Assembly (NCBI GenBank): GCA_905182995.1
Contig: CAJJDP010000045.1
Coordinates: forward strand, 493,730 to 557,729
Reading direction: 5' to 3'
From: Paramecium octaurelia
Taxonomy: Eukaryota; Ciliophora; Oligohymenophorea; Peniculida; Parameciidae
Length of the DNA stretch: 64,000 nt
Below the pieces are notes generated by a model, which worked only from the letters and a program-made list of their open reading frames with translations, did no database searches and was not told where the DNA came from. The position numbers were made by a program, and so were the translations under genes. Positions within the stretch are counted from its first letter, which is position 1, and every line of letters begins with the position of its first letter. Below, piece by piece: positions 51,196 to 63,920 of the stretch.

Positions 51196-52320
51196 TTATA
51201 AATTTAAAAGACTACATAATTATTTTATTTAGAAAGAAAGAAATAGATTTATCTATTTATGGCTATAAAAAGTATAATTAAATTCATATAATTGGGAGAA
51301 ATAAATAAATGAAAAAATTGAAAATAAATTATTGAAACTTGAAGTTTATAGATAAATAGAGATTATTATTAATAAGTTGAATGTTGCAGAAGAATTTATG
51401 TCGGATGGATTATAAGGTTTTATAACTTCAGGTATTTGAAAAAGTGTTGAATGGTAAATATTAACATGAAATAATTATTATCAGGGAAGATTAATTTATA
51501 CCTCAGATTAAGGATTTTTTTTAATTTCCTTACACCTCCACATCTATGACTATATCCATTGGTACTCCAATTTTTGCTACAGTTTCTGAAAACACCCCAT
51601 ATATTGGTATTAGATACTTCGAAGTATTTTCATATTATGAGAATAAAATAATAATAGATGAGAGTCTTCTCCATTAAGACGATTATATCCTTGAATTTGA
51701 AGAGATTTTTTCTTCATAGTAAAATTGTGTAGTAGGATGTAGAAATTGTATTCGAGATTTGTGTGTAGAATGTTTTTCAGGATGAAATTTTGATACTAAT
51801 TCTTAAGAATGTATACCAATCTGTGGAGATCAATTGATTTTATACTTAGAAATATGTGATGTAAACATGGAGCCATATGATGGATGATACTAGTGTAAAT
51901 TCTCTTGTCCACTAAATTGTGCTCTTACAAATATGACTAATGTATCTTCTGTGACAATAAGTATCAATTAATAGATTTATAATTCCGTTTTTCTCTCTAA
52001 TTTGAGGATGAGAATAGGTTAATTAAATATGATATTTAAATCAACGAGGGACAATGTTTGACAAACGCAAATCTTTAGAATGTCATTCTCAACAAAAACT
52101 TTAAATTAGAAGCTCATGGTATTTAATGTTAAATTTAGAGTTATAGCATTTTTGCTTATTAATATAATTAATGTGAATATAGGGAACCAGAAATTTTTTT
52201 CATCTACTGGCAAAATGCAAAATTTTTTTAGCATTGAGTTCTTTAAATTTAATAATAATATTTCTTGCCATGACTTAAATTGTATTTGAAGAATCAAGCT
52301 TGGTTATCTTTATGATTCAG
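51196..52320 (+). pseudogene. Cys-rich surface-type protein, interrupted by TGA codons
   Basis: The frame resembles large Cys-rich surface proteins of Paramecium. After an upstream part (MNYKFKRLHNYFIQKERNR at 51196, relation uncertain) and ISIGTPIFATVSENTPYIGI (about 51555), the Cys region reads CVVGCRNCIRDLCVECFSG, then TGA, then QECIPICGDQLILYLEICD, MEPYDG, a second TGA, and YQCKFSCPLNCAL. Both TGA fall where a residue is expected; the second is at a Cys position (GC.QC), one base from TGT/TGC. The C-terminal end overlaps the start of duplication C (52145). Two nonsense codons make it a pseudogene. Confidence 0.65.
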
Positions 52321-53560
52321 AAATCATGAATTTTTTCGATTTAAACTAATAAAATTTTAGACAACTCAGTAGGAATTATTTATAAGGGTGAATGAAAAAA
52401 TAATTTGAAATTCTAAACAAGAATCCTAGAATGTAAGATTTCAACAACAAAAATTCTTGTTAATTACTATCTATAATTAAAAAACTTTCAGTAAATTTAA
52501 AGTTCACATATCTTTTTTTTCACAAGAATTTAGATGATTTAAATAAAAATGCAGACTAAAGGGTTTTTCAGTTTTTCAAGGTATAAGCTATATTATTTAC
52601 AAAGAAGGTTGACTAAGTTTTTCAAATTGTTCTTTAAGGCATACCCAATTTGCATATAATATTCTGCATTTTCTAATTTAATCCTAATCTATATATTAGT
52701 TAGTAGGTAGGTAGTTATGTCTTAATTATCAATATATACGATGATAGTTATAAATTTTATTATACTATGTTAATTGATTATAAAATAACTCTTTATTTTT
52801 ACCTTATGAAAAGTAATCCTAGGTTTTTATTTTCAACTTTTTCTAAAGATATTGTAAATGTTTAATCTCATGAATCAGTCGCTCTTCATAGAGGAAAATT
52901 CTAAAACTCATTTCTTTTTTGTAACTTCTATTTTTGGCAAACAAAACTCAAGACCTTTTATTAAAATAATAATGAGATTATGACTGAACTGAAAAATCAA
53001 AATACATTTCAATATCAAAATAAACCTTTTTCCAAAAAGGAATATAAGGTGATTTTTAGATTGGATTAGGTATTATTTCAAGTTTTAAATGATTTATTTC
53101 CAATTTATATAGGGAATATTAATGTAAAATATTTTTTTTTGAATTGGTTTTTGAAATTAGTAATTTTTAATCAGAATTGGATGAGAAAATTCTAATAAAA
53201 TGAAGCGATTTAAACTTGATTGAAAGGAACAAAAAAATTACCAAAATTTTTAATGAAGGAATTCAAAATCAAAAGAAGATTTAATTATTTAAAGTTTTGC
53301 TGCATCCCTGAATATGCGTACTTCAATATATGGAGTCTGGCCTTCAAGGTGGATGGATAAAAAATATTGATAAGATTTTGTGGATGATACAACAACAATT
53401 CTGTAATAAGACCTAAATGAGCCTTAAGGGAAGATGAAATTGCTCTCCAAAAGCATCAACGAATTGATTGCAACACACACCTAAAGAATCACAAATGATA
53501 AATGATAATTTATGATAATTTATTATTATTATTTTTGAATAAAAATCAAATGATATTATA
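52145..53560. repeat. Direct duplication C, copy 1 (ends at N 53561)
   Basis: These 1416 bases recur at 53562-54977, with an N at the junction. Probably unmerged contig overlap. Confidence 0.95.
53296..53505 (+). pseudogene. Unidentified pseudogene fragment (repeated by the joins)
   Basis: A short coding-like frame reads AASLNMRTSIYGVWPSRWMD, then TGA, then DFVDDTTTILQQDLNEPQGK and LLSKSINELIATHTQRITND before a stop. I do not recognise it. One in-frame TGA and the lack of upstream context point to a fragment. The same bases recur near 54713-54922, 57162-57371 and 59241-59450 because of the contig joins, so it is one locus. Confidence 0.3.
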
Positions 53561-53561
53561 N
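53561..53561. other. Single N: contig join C
   Basis: One undetermined base between the two copies of duplication C. Confidence 0.97.
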
Positions 53562-54977
53562 AGCATTTTTGCTTATTAATATAATTAATGTGAATATAGG
53601 GAACCAGAAATTTTTTTCATCTACTGGCAAAATGCAAAATTTTTTTAGCATTGAGTTCTTTAAATTTAATAATAATATTTCTTGCCATGACTTAAATTGT
53701 ATTTGAAGAATCAAGCTTGGTTATCTTTATGATTCAGAAATCATGAATTTTTTCGATTTAAACTAATAAAATTTTAGACAACTCAGTAGGAATTATTTAT
53801 AAGGGTGAATGAAAAAATAATTTGAAATTCTAAACAAGAATCCTAGAATGTAAGATTTCAACAACAAAAATTCTTGTTAATTACTATCTATAATTAAAAA
53901 ACTTTCAGTAAATTTAAAGTTCACATATCTTTTTTTTCACAAGAATTTAGATGATTTAAATAAAAATGCAGACTAAAGGGTTTTTCAGTTTTTCAAGGTA
54001 TAAGCTATATTATTTACAAAGAAGGTTGACTAAGTTTTTCAAATTGTTCTTTAAGGCATACCCAATTTGCATATAATATTCTGCATTTTCTAATTTAATC
54101 CTAATCTATATATTAGTTAGTAGGTAGGTAGTTATGTCTTAATTATCAATATATACGATGATAGTTATAAATTTTATTATACTATGTTAATTGATTATAA
54201 AATAACTCTTTATTTTTACCTTATGAAAAGTAATCCTAGGTTTTTATTTTCAACTTTTTCTAAAGATATTGTAAATGTTTAATCTCATGAATCAGTCGCT
54301 CTTCATAGAGGAAAATTCTAAAACTCATTTCTTTTTTGTAACTTCTATTTTTGGCAAACAAAACTCAAGACCTTTTATTAAAATAATAATGAGATTATGA
54401 CTGAACTGAAAAATCAAAATACATTTCAATATCAAAATAAACCTTTTTCCAAAAAGGAATATAAGGTGATTTTTAGATTGGATTAGGTATTATTTCAAGT
54501 TTTAAATGATTTATTTCCAATTTATATAGGGAATATTAATGTAAAATATTTTTTTTTGAATTGGTTTTTGAAATTAGTAATTTTTAATCAGAATTGGATG
54601 AGAAAATTCTAATAAAATGAAGCGATTTAAACTTGATTGAAAGGAACAAAAAAATTACCAAAATTTTTAATGAAGGAATTCAAAATCAAAAGAAGATTTA
54701 ATTATTTAAAGTTTTGCTGCATCCCTGAATATGCGTACTTCAATATATGGAGTCTGGCCTTCAAGGTGGATGGATAAAAAATATTGATAAGATTTTGTGG
54801 ATGATACAACAACAATTCTGTAATAAGACCTAAATGAGCCTTAAGGGAAGATGAAATTGCTCTCCAAAAGCATCAACGAATTGATTGCAACACACACCTA
54901 AAGAATCACAAATGATAAATGATAATTTATGATAATTTATTATTATTATTTTTGAATAAAAATCAAATGATATTATA
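53562..54977. repeat. Direct duplication C, copy 2
   Basis: Second copy of 52145-53560, continuing into unique sequence at 54978. Confidence 0.95.
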
Positions 54978-56650
54978 ATTAATATAACTCCAAAATCAGC
55001 ATATGATATGATAATCCAAATGTAAGTTCAAATAATTTAATTGAAAATAGATCTAAATGAAAATACAATGAAAATATAAATAATACATTAAGCGAGAACA
55101 AAAAATTATGAAAGGCTCATCAAGCACTTCGCTGTTTTTATATAGAAAGCCATCAATTCTAAAAGTATTATATCGAATAGGTAGATTTTGGGTAAAGATT
55201 TAGGGTACTGTTCAAGTTTAAGATTTTGATGTAAAACAGAAATAACAATCATATAAGTGCTTCAATTGAAAACAACTTGGTGACTCTAGTATTGATCATC
55301 CTATCATCAGTCATGGATCTGAGATGTAAGGCAGTACTAATACACACACAGTAAAGGACTTTTGGAAGAATGAAATCATGAGATAGCTTTAGAGATTGCA
55401 TGAGATTACACAGCTCTCCTTTGCTACAAATGCGGTAGCCTTCACGCTTAAACAATTCTCTGAATTAATGGCAGAAGTGCTAGTTATTTATGCTAAGTTA
55501 CCATTTTCCCTTATATGGATATATGACATTTGTGGTGATGAATGCTTCTGATTGATTAGAGTTCCCATTGTGAAATTACTGCAGCTGCATTCGCTAGTAA
55601 ATATCATTGCTAATGACATTATGCTATTTCATTGAAGCTCATCAAATGATTTTCTTATCGATATCCCACCTATTCATTGATAGAAAGGTTTTAGAGCTCT
55701 CTTTCTTTTATCCATCCATTACACTACTAATGAAGCTACCTACTTTCTCATAGCTATTATTTTCCTTGCTCAACAGAGCATATTACCAATCTGTAGATTT
55801 GATCCATGAACTGAGCAATTCTATCTGTTCATGATTTAAAATATAAACATAAATTATCAATCATCTTTCCATTCTCATCAACGGTTACAAATTCAAAAAA
55901 AACTCTAGTTCACTTCATCCTCATAAAGTTTGTTGGACATCCCAAGCCACTTGTGACTAAGAACTATAATTGAACCTACTAATCTTCTTGTCCATCTCTT
56001 CATTTATTACAAGGATCTTCAAAAAGTTAATATAATTTTATGAATGACCTCCAAACATTTACACGCCATTACTGATGTTAAGTGGTTGGGATCTTCTTGT
56101 CAAATTAGTACAGATTCAACTCATTTACCACTAAGTCATTCTACTTGTTTAATTTTTACTCAAGATTATAGAAGAATGAGTCTGGAAAACAATATATCAA
56201 TTTCTATTTATCATTAAAATTGTAAGCTTTAAAACCATCCAAATCAAATGCAAAATTTTGATCCAGAATTATAATTAGGTTTGAACATTTTGCATCATTC
56301 AAATACTAACCTGGTATGATTCAACATGTAATATAATTTCACTCAGAGCCATGAATTGGGCAATCCTACAAAGTAACTCGACCAAACCCTAGCCTTTTTT
56401 CGAATCTAGTTCTTTGAGATATAGGAGATATAGCTGAGAGTCAAGGAATGAGGAGAGGAATCCAAAATCTTAATGTCTTCATTAGAGCTTTCAGCAGCTT
56501 CACTGAATGTAGTCATAATGTTGCTGATTCAAAATTAATGCCATGTCACAATGTCACACATATTAAGGTCCCTTTAAGTTTTATTACTGATTGCAATAGG
56601 AGGAAAACTTATTTAGATTGTTTTTCTGCTTTATTTAATAATGAGAAGTT
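54203..56650. repeat. Direct duplication D, copy 1 (ends at N 56651)
   Basis: These 2448 bases recur at 56652-59099. The N at 56651 marks the junction. The second copy contains nothing new, so the contig between 56652 and 59099 is wholly redundant. Confidence 0.95.
55100..56450 (-). pseudogene. Long, heavily eroded reading frame (unknown)
   Basis: I cannot identify it. One minus-strand frame keeps protein-like texture over about 400 codons, for example DQNFAFDLDGFKAYNFNDKQ, VSTSGLGCPTNF-like text near 55950, FEFVTVDENGKMIDNLCLYF (about 55880) and RIAQFMDQIYRLVICSVEQG (about 55800). It is interrupted by more than ten TGA codons, more than chance would give, several at places where Trp would fit. 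No catalytic motif is clear. It may be an old transposon or host gene. The same sequence recurs at about 57549-58899 and 59628-60978 through the contig joins. Confidence 0.35.
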
Positions 56651-56651
56651 N
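56651..56651. other. Single N: contig join D
   Basis: One undetermined base between copies of duplication D. Confidence 0.97.
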
Positions 56652-59099
56652 TAACTCTTTATTTTTACCTTATGAAAAGTAATCCTAGGTTTTTATTTTC
56701 AACTTTTTCTAAAGATATTGTAAATGTTTAATCTCATGAATCAGTCGCTCTTCATAGAGGAAAATTCTAAAACTCATTTCTTTTTTGTAACTTCTATTTT
56801 TGGCAAACAAAACTCAAGACCTTTTATTAAAATAATAATGAGATTATGACTGAACTGAAAAATCAAAATACATTTCAATATCAAAATAAACCTTTTTCCA
56901 AAAAGGAATATAAGGTGATTTTTAGATTGGATTAGGTATTATTTCAAGTTTTAAATGATTTATTTCCAATTTATATAGGGAATATTAATGTAAAATATTT
57001 TTTTTTGAATTGGTTTTTGAAATTAGTAATTTTTAATCAGAATTGGATGAGAAAATTCTAATAAAATGAAGCGATTTAAACTTGATTGAAAGGAACAAAA
57101 AAATTACCAAAATTTTTAATGAAGGAATTCAAAATCAAAAGAAGATTTAATTATTTAAAGTTTTGCTGCATCCCTGAATATGCGTACTTCAATATATGGA
57201 GTCTGGCCTTCAAGGTGGATGGATAAAAAATATTGATAAGATTTTGTGGATGATACAACAACAATTCTGTAATAAGACCTAAATGAGCCTTAAGGGAAGA
57301 TGAAATTGCTCTCCAAAAGCATCAACGAATTGATTGCAACACACACCTAAAGAATCACAAATGATAAATGATAATTTATGATAATTTATTATTATTATTT
57401 TTGAATAAAAATCAAATGATATTATAATTAATATAACTCCAAAATCAGCATATGATATGATAATCCAAATGTAAGTTCAAATAATTTAATTGAAAATAGA
57501 TCTAAATGAAAATACAATGAAAATATAAATAATACATTAAGCGAGAACAAAAAATTATGAAAGGCTCATCAAGCACTTCGCTGTTTTTATATAGAAAGCC
57601 ATCAATTCTAAAAGTATTATATCGAATAGGTAGATTTTGGGTAAAGATTTAGGGTACTGTTCAAGTTTAAGATTTTGATGTAAAACAGAAATAACAATCA
57701 TATAAGTGCTTCAATTGAAAACAACTTGGTGACTCTAGTATTGATCATCCTATCATCAGTCATGGATCTGAGATGTAAGGCAGTACTAATACACACACAG
57801 TAAAGGACTTTTGGAAGAATGAAATCATGAGATAGCTTTAGAGATTGCATGAGATTACACAGCTCTCCTTTGCTACAAATGCGGTAGCCTTCACGCTTAA
57901 ACAATTCTCTGAATTAATGGCAGAAGTGCTAGTTATTTATGCTAAGTTACCATTTTCCCTTATATGGATATATGACATTTGTGGTGATGAATGCTTCTGA
58001 TTGATTAGAGTTCCCATTGTGAAATTACTGCAGCTGCATTCGCTAGTAAATATCATTGCTAATGACATTATGCTATTTCATTGAAGCTCATCAAATGATT
58101 TTCTTATCGATATCCCACCTATTCATTGATAGAAAGGTTTTAGAGCTCTCTTTCTTTTATCCATCCATTACACTACTAATGAAGCTACCTACTTTCTCAT
58201 AGCTATTATTTTCCTTGCTCAACAGAGCATATTACCAATCTGTAGATTTGATCCATGAACTGAGCAATTCTATCTGTTCATGATTTAAAATATAAACATA
58301 AATTATCAATCATCTTTCCATTCTCATCAACGGTTACAAATTCAAAAAAAACTCTAGTTCACTTCATCCTCATAAAGTTTGTTGGACATCCCAAGCCACT
58401 TGTGACTAAGAACTATAATTGAACCTACTAATCTTCTTGTCCATCTCTTCATTTATTACAAGGATCTTCAAAAAGTTAATATAATTTTATGAATGACCTC
58501 CAAACATTTACACGCCATTACTGATGTTAAGTGGTTGGGATCTTCTTGTCAAATTAGTACAGATTCAACTCATTTACCACTAAGTCATTCTACTTGTTTA
58601 ATTTTTACTCAAGATTATAGAAGAATGAGTCTGGAAAACAATATATCAATTTCTATTTATCATTAAAATTGTAAGCTTTAAAACCATCCAAATCAAATGC
58701 AAAATTTTGATCCAGAATTATAATTAGGTTTGAACATTTTGCATCATTCAAATACTAACCTGGTATGATTCAACATGTAATATAATTTCACTCAGAGCCA
58801 TGAATTGGGCAATCCTACAAAGTAACTCGACCAAACCCTAGCCTTTTTTCGAATCTAGTTCTTTGAGATATAGGAGATATAGCTGAGAGTCAAGGAATGA
58901 GGAGAGGAATCCAAAATCTTAATGTCTTCATTAGAGCTTTCAGCAGCTTCACTGAATGTAGTCATAATGTTGCTGATTCAAAATTAATGCCATGTCACAA
59001 TGTCACACATATTAAGGTCCCTTTAAGTTTTATTACTGATTGCAATAGGAGGAAAACTTATTTAGATTGTTTTTCTGCTTTATTTAATAATGAGAAGTT
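56652..59099. repeat. Direct duplication D, copy 2 (fully redundant contig)
   Basis: A copy of 54203-56650, bounded by an N on each side. Confidence 0.95.
57549..58899 (-). pseudogene. Artefact copy 2 of the eroded frame
   Basis: Copy at offset +2449 of 55100-56450, inside the redundant contig. Not independent. Confidence 0.35.
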
Positions 59100-59100
59100 N
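59100..59100. other. Single N: contig join E
   Basis: One undetermined base; the sequence after it repeats 57022-59099. Confidence 0.97.
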
Positions 59101-61178
59101 ATTAGTAATTTTTAATCAGAATTGGATGAGAAAATTCTAATAAAATGAAGCGATTTAAACTTGATTGAAAGGAACAAAAAAATTACCAAAATTTTTAATG
59201 AAGGAATTCAAAATCAAAAGAAGATTTAATTATTTAAAGTTTTGCTGCATCCCTGAATATGCGTACTTCAATATATGGAGTCTGGCCTTCAAGGTGGATG
59301 GATAAAAAATATTGATAAGATTTTGTGGATGATACAACAACAATTCTGTAATAAGACCTAAATGAGCCTTAAGGGAAGATGAAATTGCTCTCCAAAAGCA
59401 TCAACGAATTGATTGCAACACACACCTAAAGAATCACAAATGATAAATGATAATTTATGATAATTTATTATTATTATTTTTGAATAAAAATCAAATGATA
59501 TTATAATTAATATAACTCCAAAATCAGCATATGATATGATAATCCAAATGTAAGTTCAAATAATTTAATTGAAAATAGATCTAAATGAAAATACAATGAA
59601 AATATAAATAATACATTAAGCGAGAACAAAAAATTATGAAAGGCTCATCAAGCACTTCGCTGTTTTTATATAGAAAGCCATCAATTCTAAAAGTATTATA
59701 TCGAATAGGTAGATTTTGGGTAAAGATTTAGGGTACTGTTCAAGTTTAAGATTTTGATGTAAAACAGAAATAACAATCATATAAGTGCTTCAATTGAAAA
59801 CAACTTGGTGACTCTAGTATTGATCATCCTATCATCAGTCATGGATCTGAGATGTAAGGCAGTACTAATACACACACAGTAAAGGACTTTTGGAAGAATG
59901 AAATCATGAGATAGCTTTAGAGATTGCATGAGATTACACAGCTCTCCTTTGCTACAAATGCGGTAGCCTTCACGCTTAAACAATTCTCTGAATTAATGGC
60001 AGAAGTGCTAGTTATTTATGCTAAGTTACCATTTTCCCTTATATGGATATATGACATTTGTGGTGATGAATGCTTCTGATTGATTAGAGTTCCCATTGTG
60101 AAATTACTGCAGCTGCATTCGCTAGTAAATATCATTGCTAATGACATTATGCTATTTCATTGAAGCTCATCAAATGATTTTCTTATCGATATCCCACCTA
60201 TTCATTGATAGAAAGGTTTTAGAGCTCTCTTTCTTTTATCCATCCATTACACTACTAATGAAGCTACCTACTTTCTCATAGCTATTATTTTCCTTGCTCA
60301 ACAGAGCATATTACCAATCTGTAGATTTGATCCATGAACTGAGCAATTCTATCTGTTCATGATTTAAAATATAAACATAAATTATCAATCATCTTTCCAT
60401 TCTCATCAACGGTTACAAATTCAAAAAAAACTCTAGTTCACTTCATCCTCATAAAGTTTGTTGGACATCCCAAGCCACTTGTGACTAAGAACTATAATTG
60501 AACCTACTAATCTTCTTGTCCATCTCTTCATTTATTACAAGGATCTTCAAAAAGTTAATATAATTTTATGAATGACCTCCAAACATTTACACGCCATTAC
60601 TGATGTTAAGTGGTTGGGATCTTCTTGTCAAATTAGTACAGATTCAACTCATTTACCACTAAGTCATTCTACTTGTTTAATTTTTACTCAAGATTATAGA
60701 AGAATGAGTCTGGAAAACAATATATCAATTTCTATTTATCATTAAAATTGTAAGCTTTAAAACCATCCAAATCAAATGCAAAATTTTGATCCAGAATTAT
60801 AATTAGGTTTGAACATTTTGCATCATTCAAATACTAACCTGGTATGATTCAACATGTAATATAATTTCACTCAGAGCCATGAATTGGGCAATCCTACAAA
60901 GTAACTCGACCAAACCCTAGCCTTTTTTCGAATCTAGTTCTTTGAGATATAGGAGATATAGCTGAGAGTCAAGGAATGAGGAGAGGAATCCAAAATCTTA
61001 ATGTCTTCATTAGAGCTTTCAGCAGCTTCACTGAATGTAGTCATAATGTTGCTGATTCAAAATTAATGCCATGTCACAATGTCACACATATTAAGGTCCC
61101 TTTAAGTTTTATTACTGATTGCAATAGGAGGAAAACTTATTTAGATTGTTTTTCTGCTTTATTTAATAATGAGAAGTT
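59101..61178. repeat. Direct duplication E (third copy of the same locus)
   Basis: These 2078 bases equal 57022-59099, and therefore also the 3' part of 54203-56650. Only this copy continues into the terminal unique sequence at 61179. Confidence 0.95.
59628..60978 (-). pseudogene. Copy 3 of the eroded frame (copy attached to the chromosome end)
   Basis: Copy at offset +4528 of 55100-56450. This is the copy linked to the telomere and the one to keep. Confidence 0.35.
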
Positions 61179-61473
61179 AAGAATTAAATTAATTTTCAAG
61201 CATGACTGATTTCAAAACTATGCAACTTGTGTCGAATGTTAAATACCATCAAAACTAAAGGTAACTAAGTAGCAATTTATGTTTTAGGATAGTTTTATCA
61301 TATCTTCAATGATGAATTGTCCTTATGTATTATATGTTCAACTTTTTGATTACATTTGCTTTGATAACTGATATGATCCCTCTAGAAACACACACTTATA
61401 CATACTTAATGTGCCGTAGAACACCAATACTATATTTAATCTTAATTTTTCTGACAAAGTATTCCTTACAGAT

Positions 61474-61818
61474 ATGTCTCCGAATTATTGCATAAATGAT
61501 TGCACTATTGTGCTCTTATTATTTTGGAACGAAGGAATTCCGAATGAAACGTATGTTATAATGCAATATGCTAAATTTATCAAGACAGCTTCTCTTATTC
61601 ATCAGGAAAATAGAAAGTTTAACTTAAAACCTCAACTGTCGCATGTGCATACAGCAGCATAAAACAAGATTAACAAGCCTAAAACGAGGTTTATCTTAAG
61701 TACAGTCTTATATTATGTAATCACTTACAGAATGGATCGCAATTTGTTAAACAGATCTTTTCATGGTACCAACAATATGTAAGGTAGAAACTCTAGCTAT
61801 TCATATACAATACTTACA
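61474..61818 (+). CDS. Short open frame, doubtful gene
   Basis: The frame starts MSPNYCINDCTIVLLLFWNE and runs 115 codons to TGA with only two TAA/TAG-type glutamines. It has a hydrophobic stretch near the start and no known motif. Coding texture is weak and it lies in decayed subtelomeric sequence, so chance is a real possibility. Confidence 0.2.
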
Positions 61819-63920
61819 TGAAAATGCCCATTTATCACAGATGAATGAAGACTTGCTATCATAAAATACACTGTAGATTTAACACCAATTTGATGCATCA
61901 TGTAGCAATTAAACACAATCAGCAGTTTACATACTTATCAGAATACTTAGTAGTGGCATCAATATAATAAGGTAAATTATATTCCAAAATATTTCGATGT
62001 GTTTTTGAGAATTAGTTTAATGTATTGCTCTTAGAATAATATTAGAAGGGCAACACTCAATAATCATTTTCGCTGTTTATAAATTTGGAATCAGCCTGTA
62101 AAATGAGCGATTATGATCAAAGGTAAACAAGAAAGCTAGTTAAATAAAATAAGTTTCATTATTTTGTCAATCTCTAAATAAATAAATTCAAATTTAGGAA
62201 CTTCTTCATGATGATCCTGATCTGAATATTTAATAATAGAAAGGGTAATAATTACATTACTCCTATTTGGAGACATGCTTTCCAAACTTTATATTACGGA
62301 TTAAGAAGCAAAATCAAGTAGAGGGATCAGTTCTATCAAAGTAATTGATTTTTAGAAGCAATCTAGATCTTTGTTTAAGCCTAATTCAAATTGGCTAGTT
62401 TCAGACTTCGATTCTAATCCGACTTTTTAAGTGCAATGGAAATTTTAATTATGATTGAAGTAATCGTTAAAGAAAAGTCAATTAATACCATAAATTAAAT
62501 CCTTAAATTTATATTTTTATAAGCTATTGCCAAATATTTCTCTAAAAATAAAAAATTTGGTTTGATTAAACAACCATAAAAGTTGTTTCATAATTCTAAA
62601 TCCTAAAATTTAGTCTTCTAAGCCAAGAATCTTGTTTTAACTCCAGCAAACCTAGTTTCATAAACTCAAGCGCATCCTTTAAATATTTTCTATGCAAAAC
62701 TTCATCGCCTCAATATACATGTAGTTTGGTAAATTAACCAACCAATTAATACCCTAACTAAATGCTTACCTATAAGACTGAGATATGAACATGATTCAGT
62801 TATAGATGTGGATATTCTAATGCTTTGAACATTTGTTACTAATATTATTGAGAAAGTTGGTTTGTATGTAATGTCTATAAATTTTGCCATTAAAGTACTT
62901 AAACTAATTGGTTATATGAGGGAAAATCGATTTCTATATGATTTAAACTCGTTGTCTTACCTGAGAGTCAATGGCACCTAAAGAAAAGGTCAACTCAAAA
63001 ACTTTCAAATGCTCATATTATTAATACAAATTGTCCTAAAAAGACAAAAGTAGTTGAAGTCAGGCACTGGAATTGATATTTATAGTAGCGCTTGGAAACT
63101 TTGTATCAGTGCTGTTTTAACATCTTAAATTTTTCTAAAAAAAATCAAATTGCAGCTTTCCATTAAATTTCTCATTCACAACATATTAATTCATTAACTA
63201 ATTCATTATTTATGATGTACCCTTTACTTCAACTAAATATACTTCTTCTATTCCCTAAGATAGATTCAGCAGCTCTTAAACTCCTAAATTGCAATATGTT
63301 CGATCGATGTTCCTTTTTGGAATACTTTATAGAATGTGCAGGCTATCTACTAATTGCTAATAATATGAGTTGCCCATAATTCAAGCTTTTCAGACCATTG
63401 AAACATCTGAGGATGTTACATATTATGTCTTAATTATAGAACTCTTTCAAGACAGTTAAGTATGTATGTAAAAAATTTATAGATTGATTAAAATATTGTA
63501 TATCCCAGCAATCTTAAATGATCGATTTGTGAATGCAGTTCCATAACTGTCCTGATAGTAATATATGTGAGTCATATATGACTATAATGCTGCCTTCCTT
63601 GATGTCTGGCTTCATGGGAGATGTAAACAATTTCTACTACCTATTTCATCTTACATTCAGTTAATGTCATCATCTATCTTGATAGCTACTTTTTATCAAA
63701 AGCTATAATATTTCCCACCTTGATGCTCACTGCATAATCAGATACATAGAATTAAGATTCCATTCTTAATATAAGATTATCTTAATAATCATATATAAAA
63801 ACATTAAACAGGATTCATCATTGGACTAGGAACTTAATTAAACATATTTATGATACTTAAATGGATCAAAAACATCAAAGGCAAGGATAATAGGATGCTA
63901 ATCTTCATTGATTTCTCAAG
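61819..63920. other. Subtelomeric sequence without a supportable gene
   Basis: About 2.1 kb next to the telomere. Open frames are short on both strands and none resembles a family I know. No telomere-like repeats were seen inside it. Confidence 0.5.

Noticed and set aside
55249..59983. Three identical 68-aa minus-strand frames beginning MFKREGYRICSKGELC.
   Set aside because: Same repeated locus; the frame differs from the longer eroded frame and shows no motif.
56448..61209. Three plus-strand frames of 68-77 aa beginning MRRGIQNLNVFIRAFSS.
   Set aside because: They are one locus repeated by the joins, and antisense to the eroded minus-strand frame; I do not see independent coding support.
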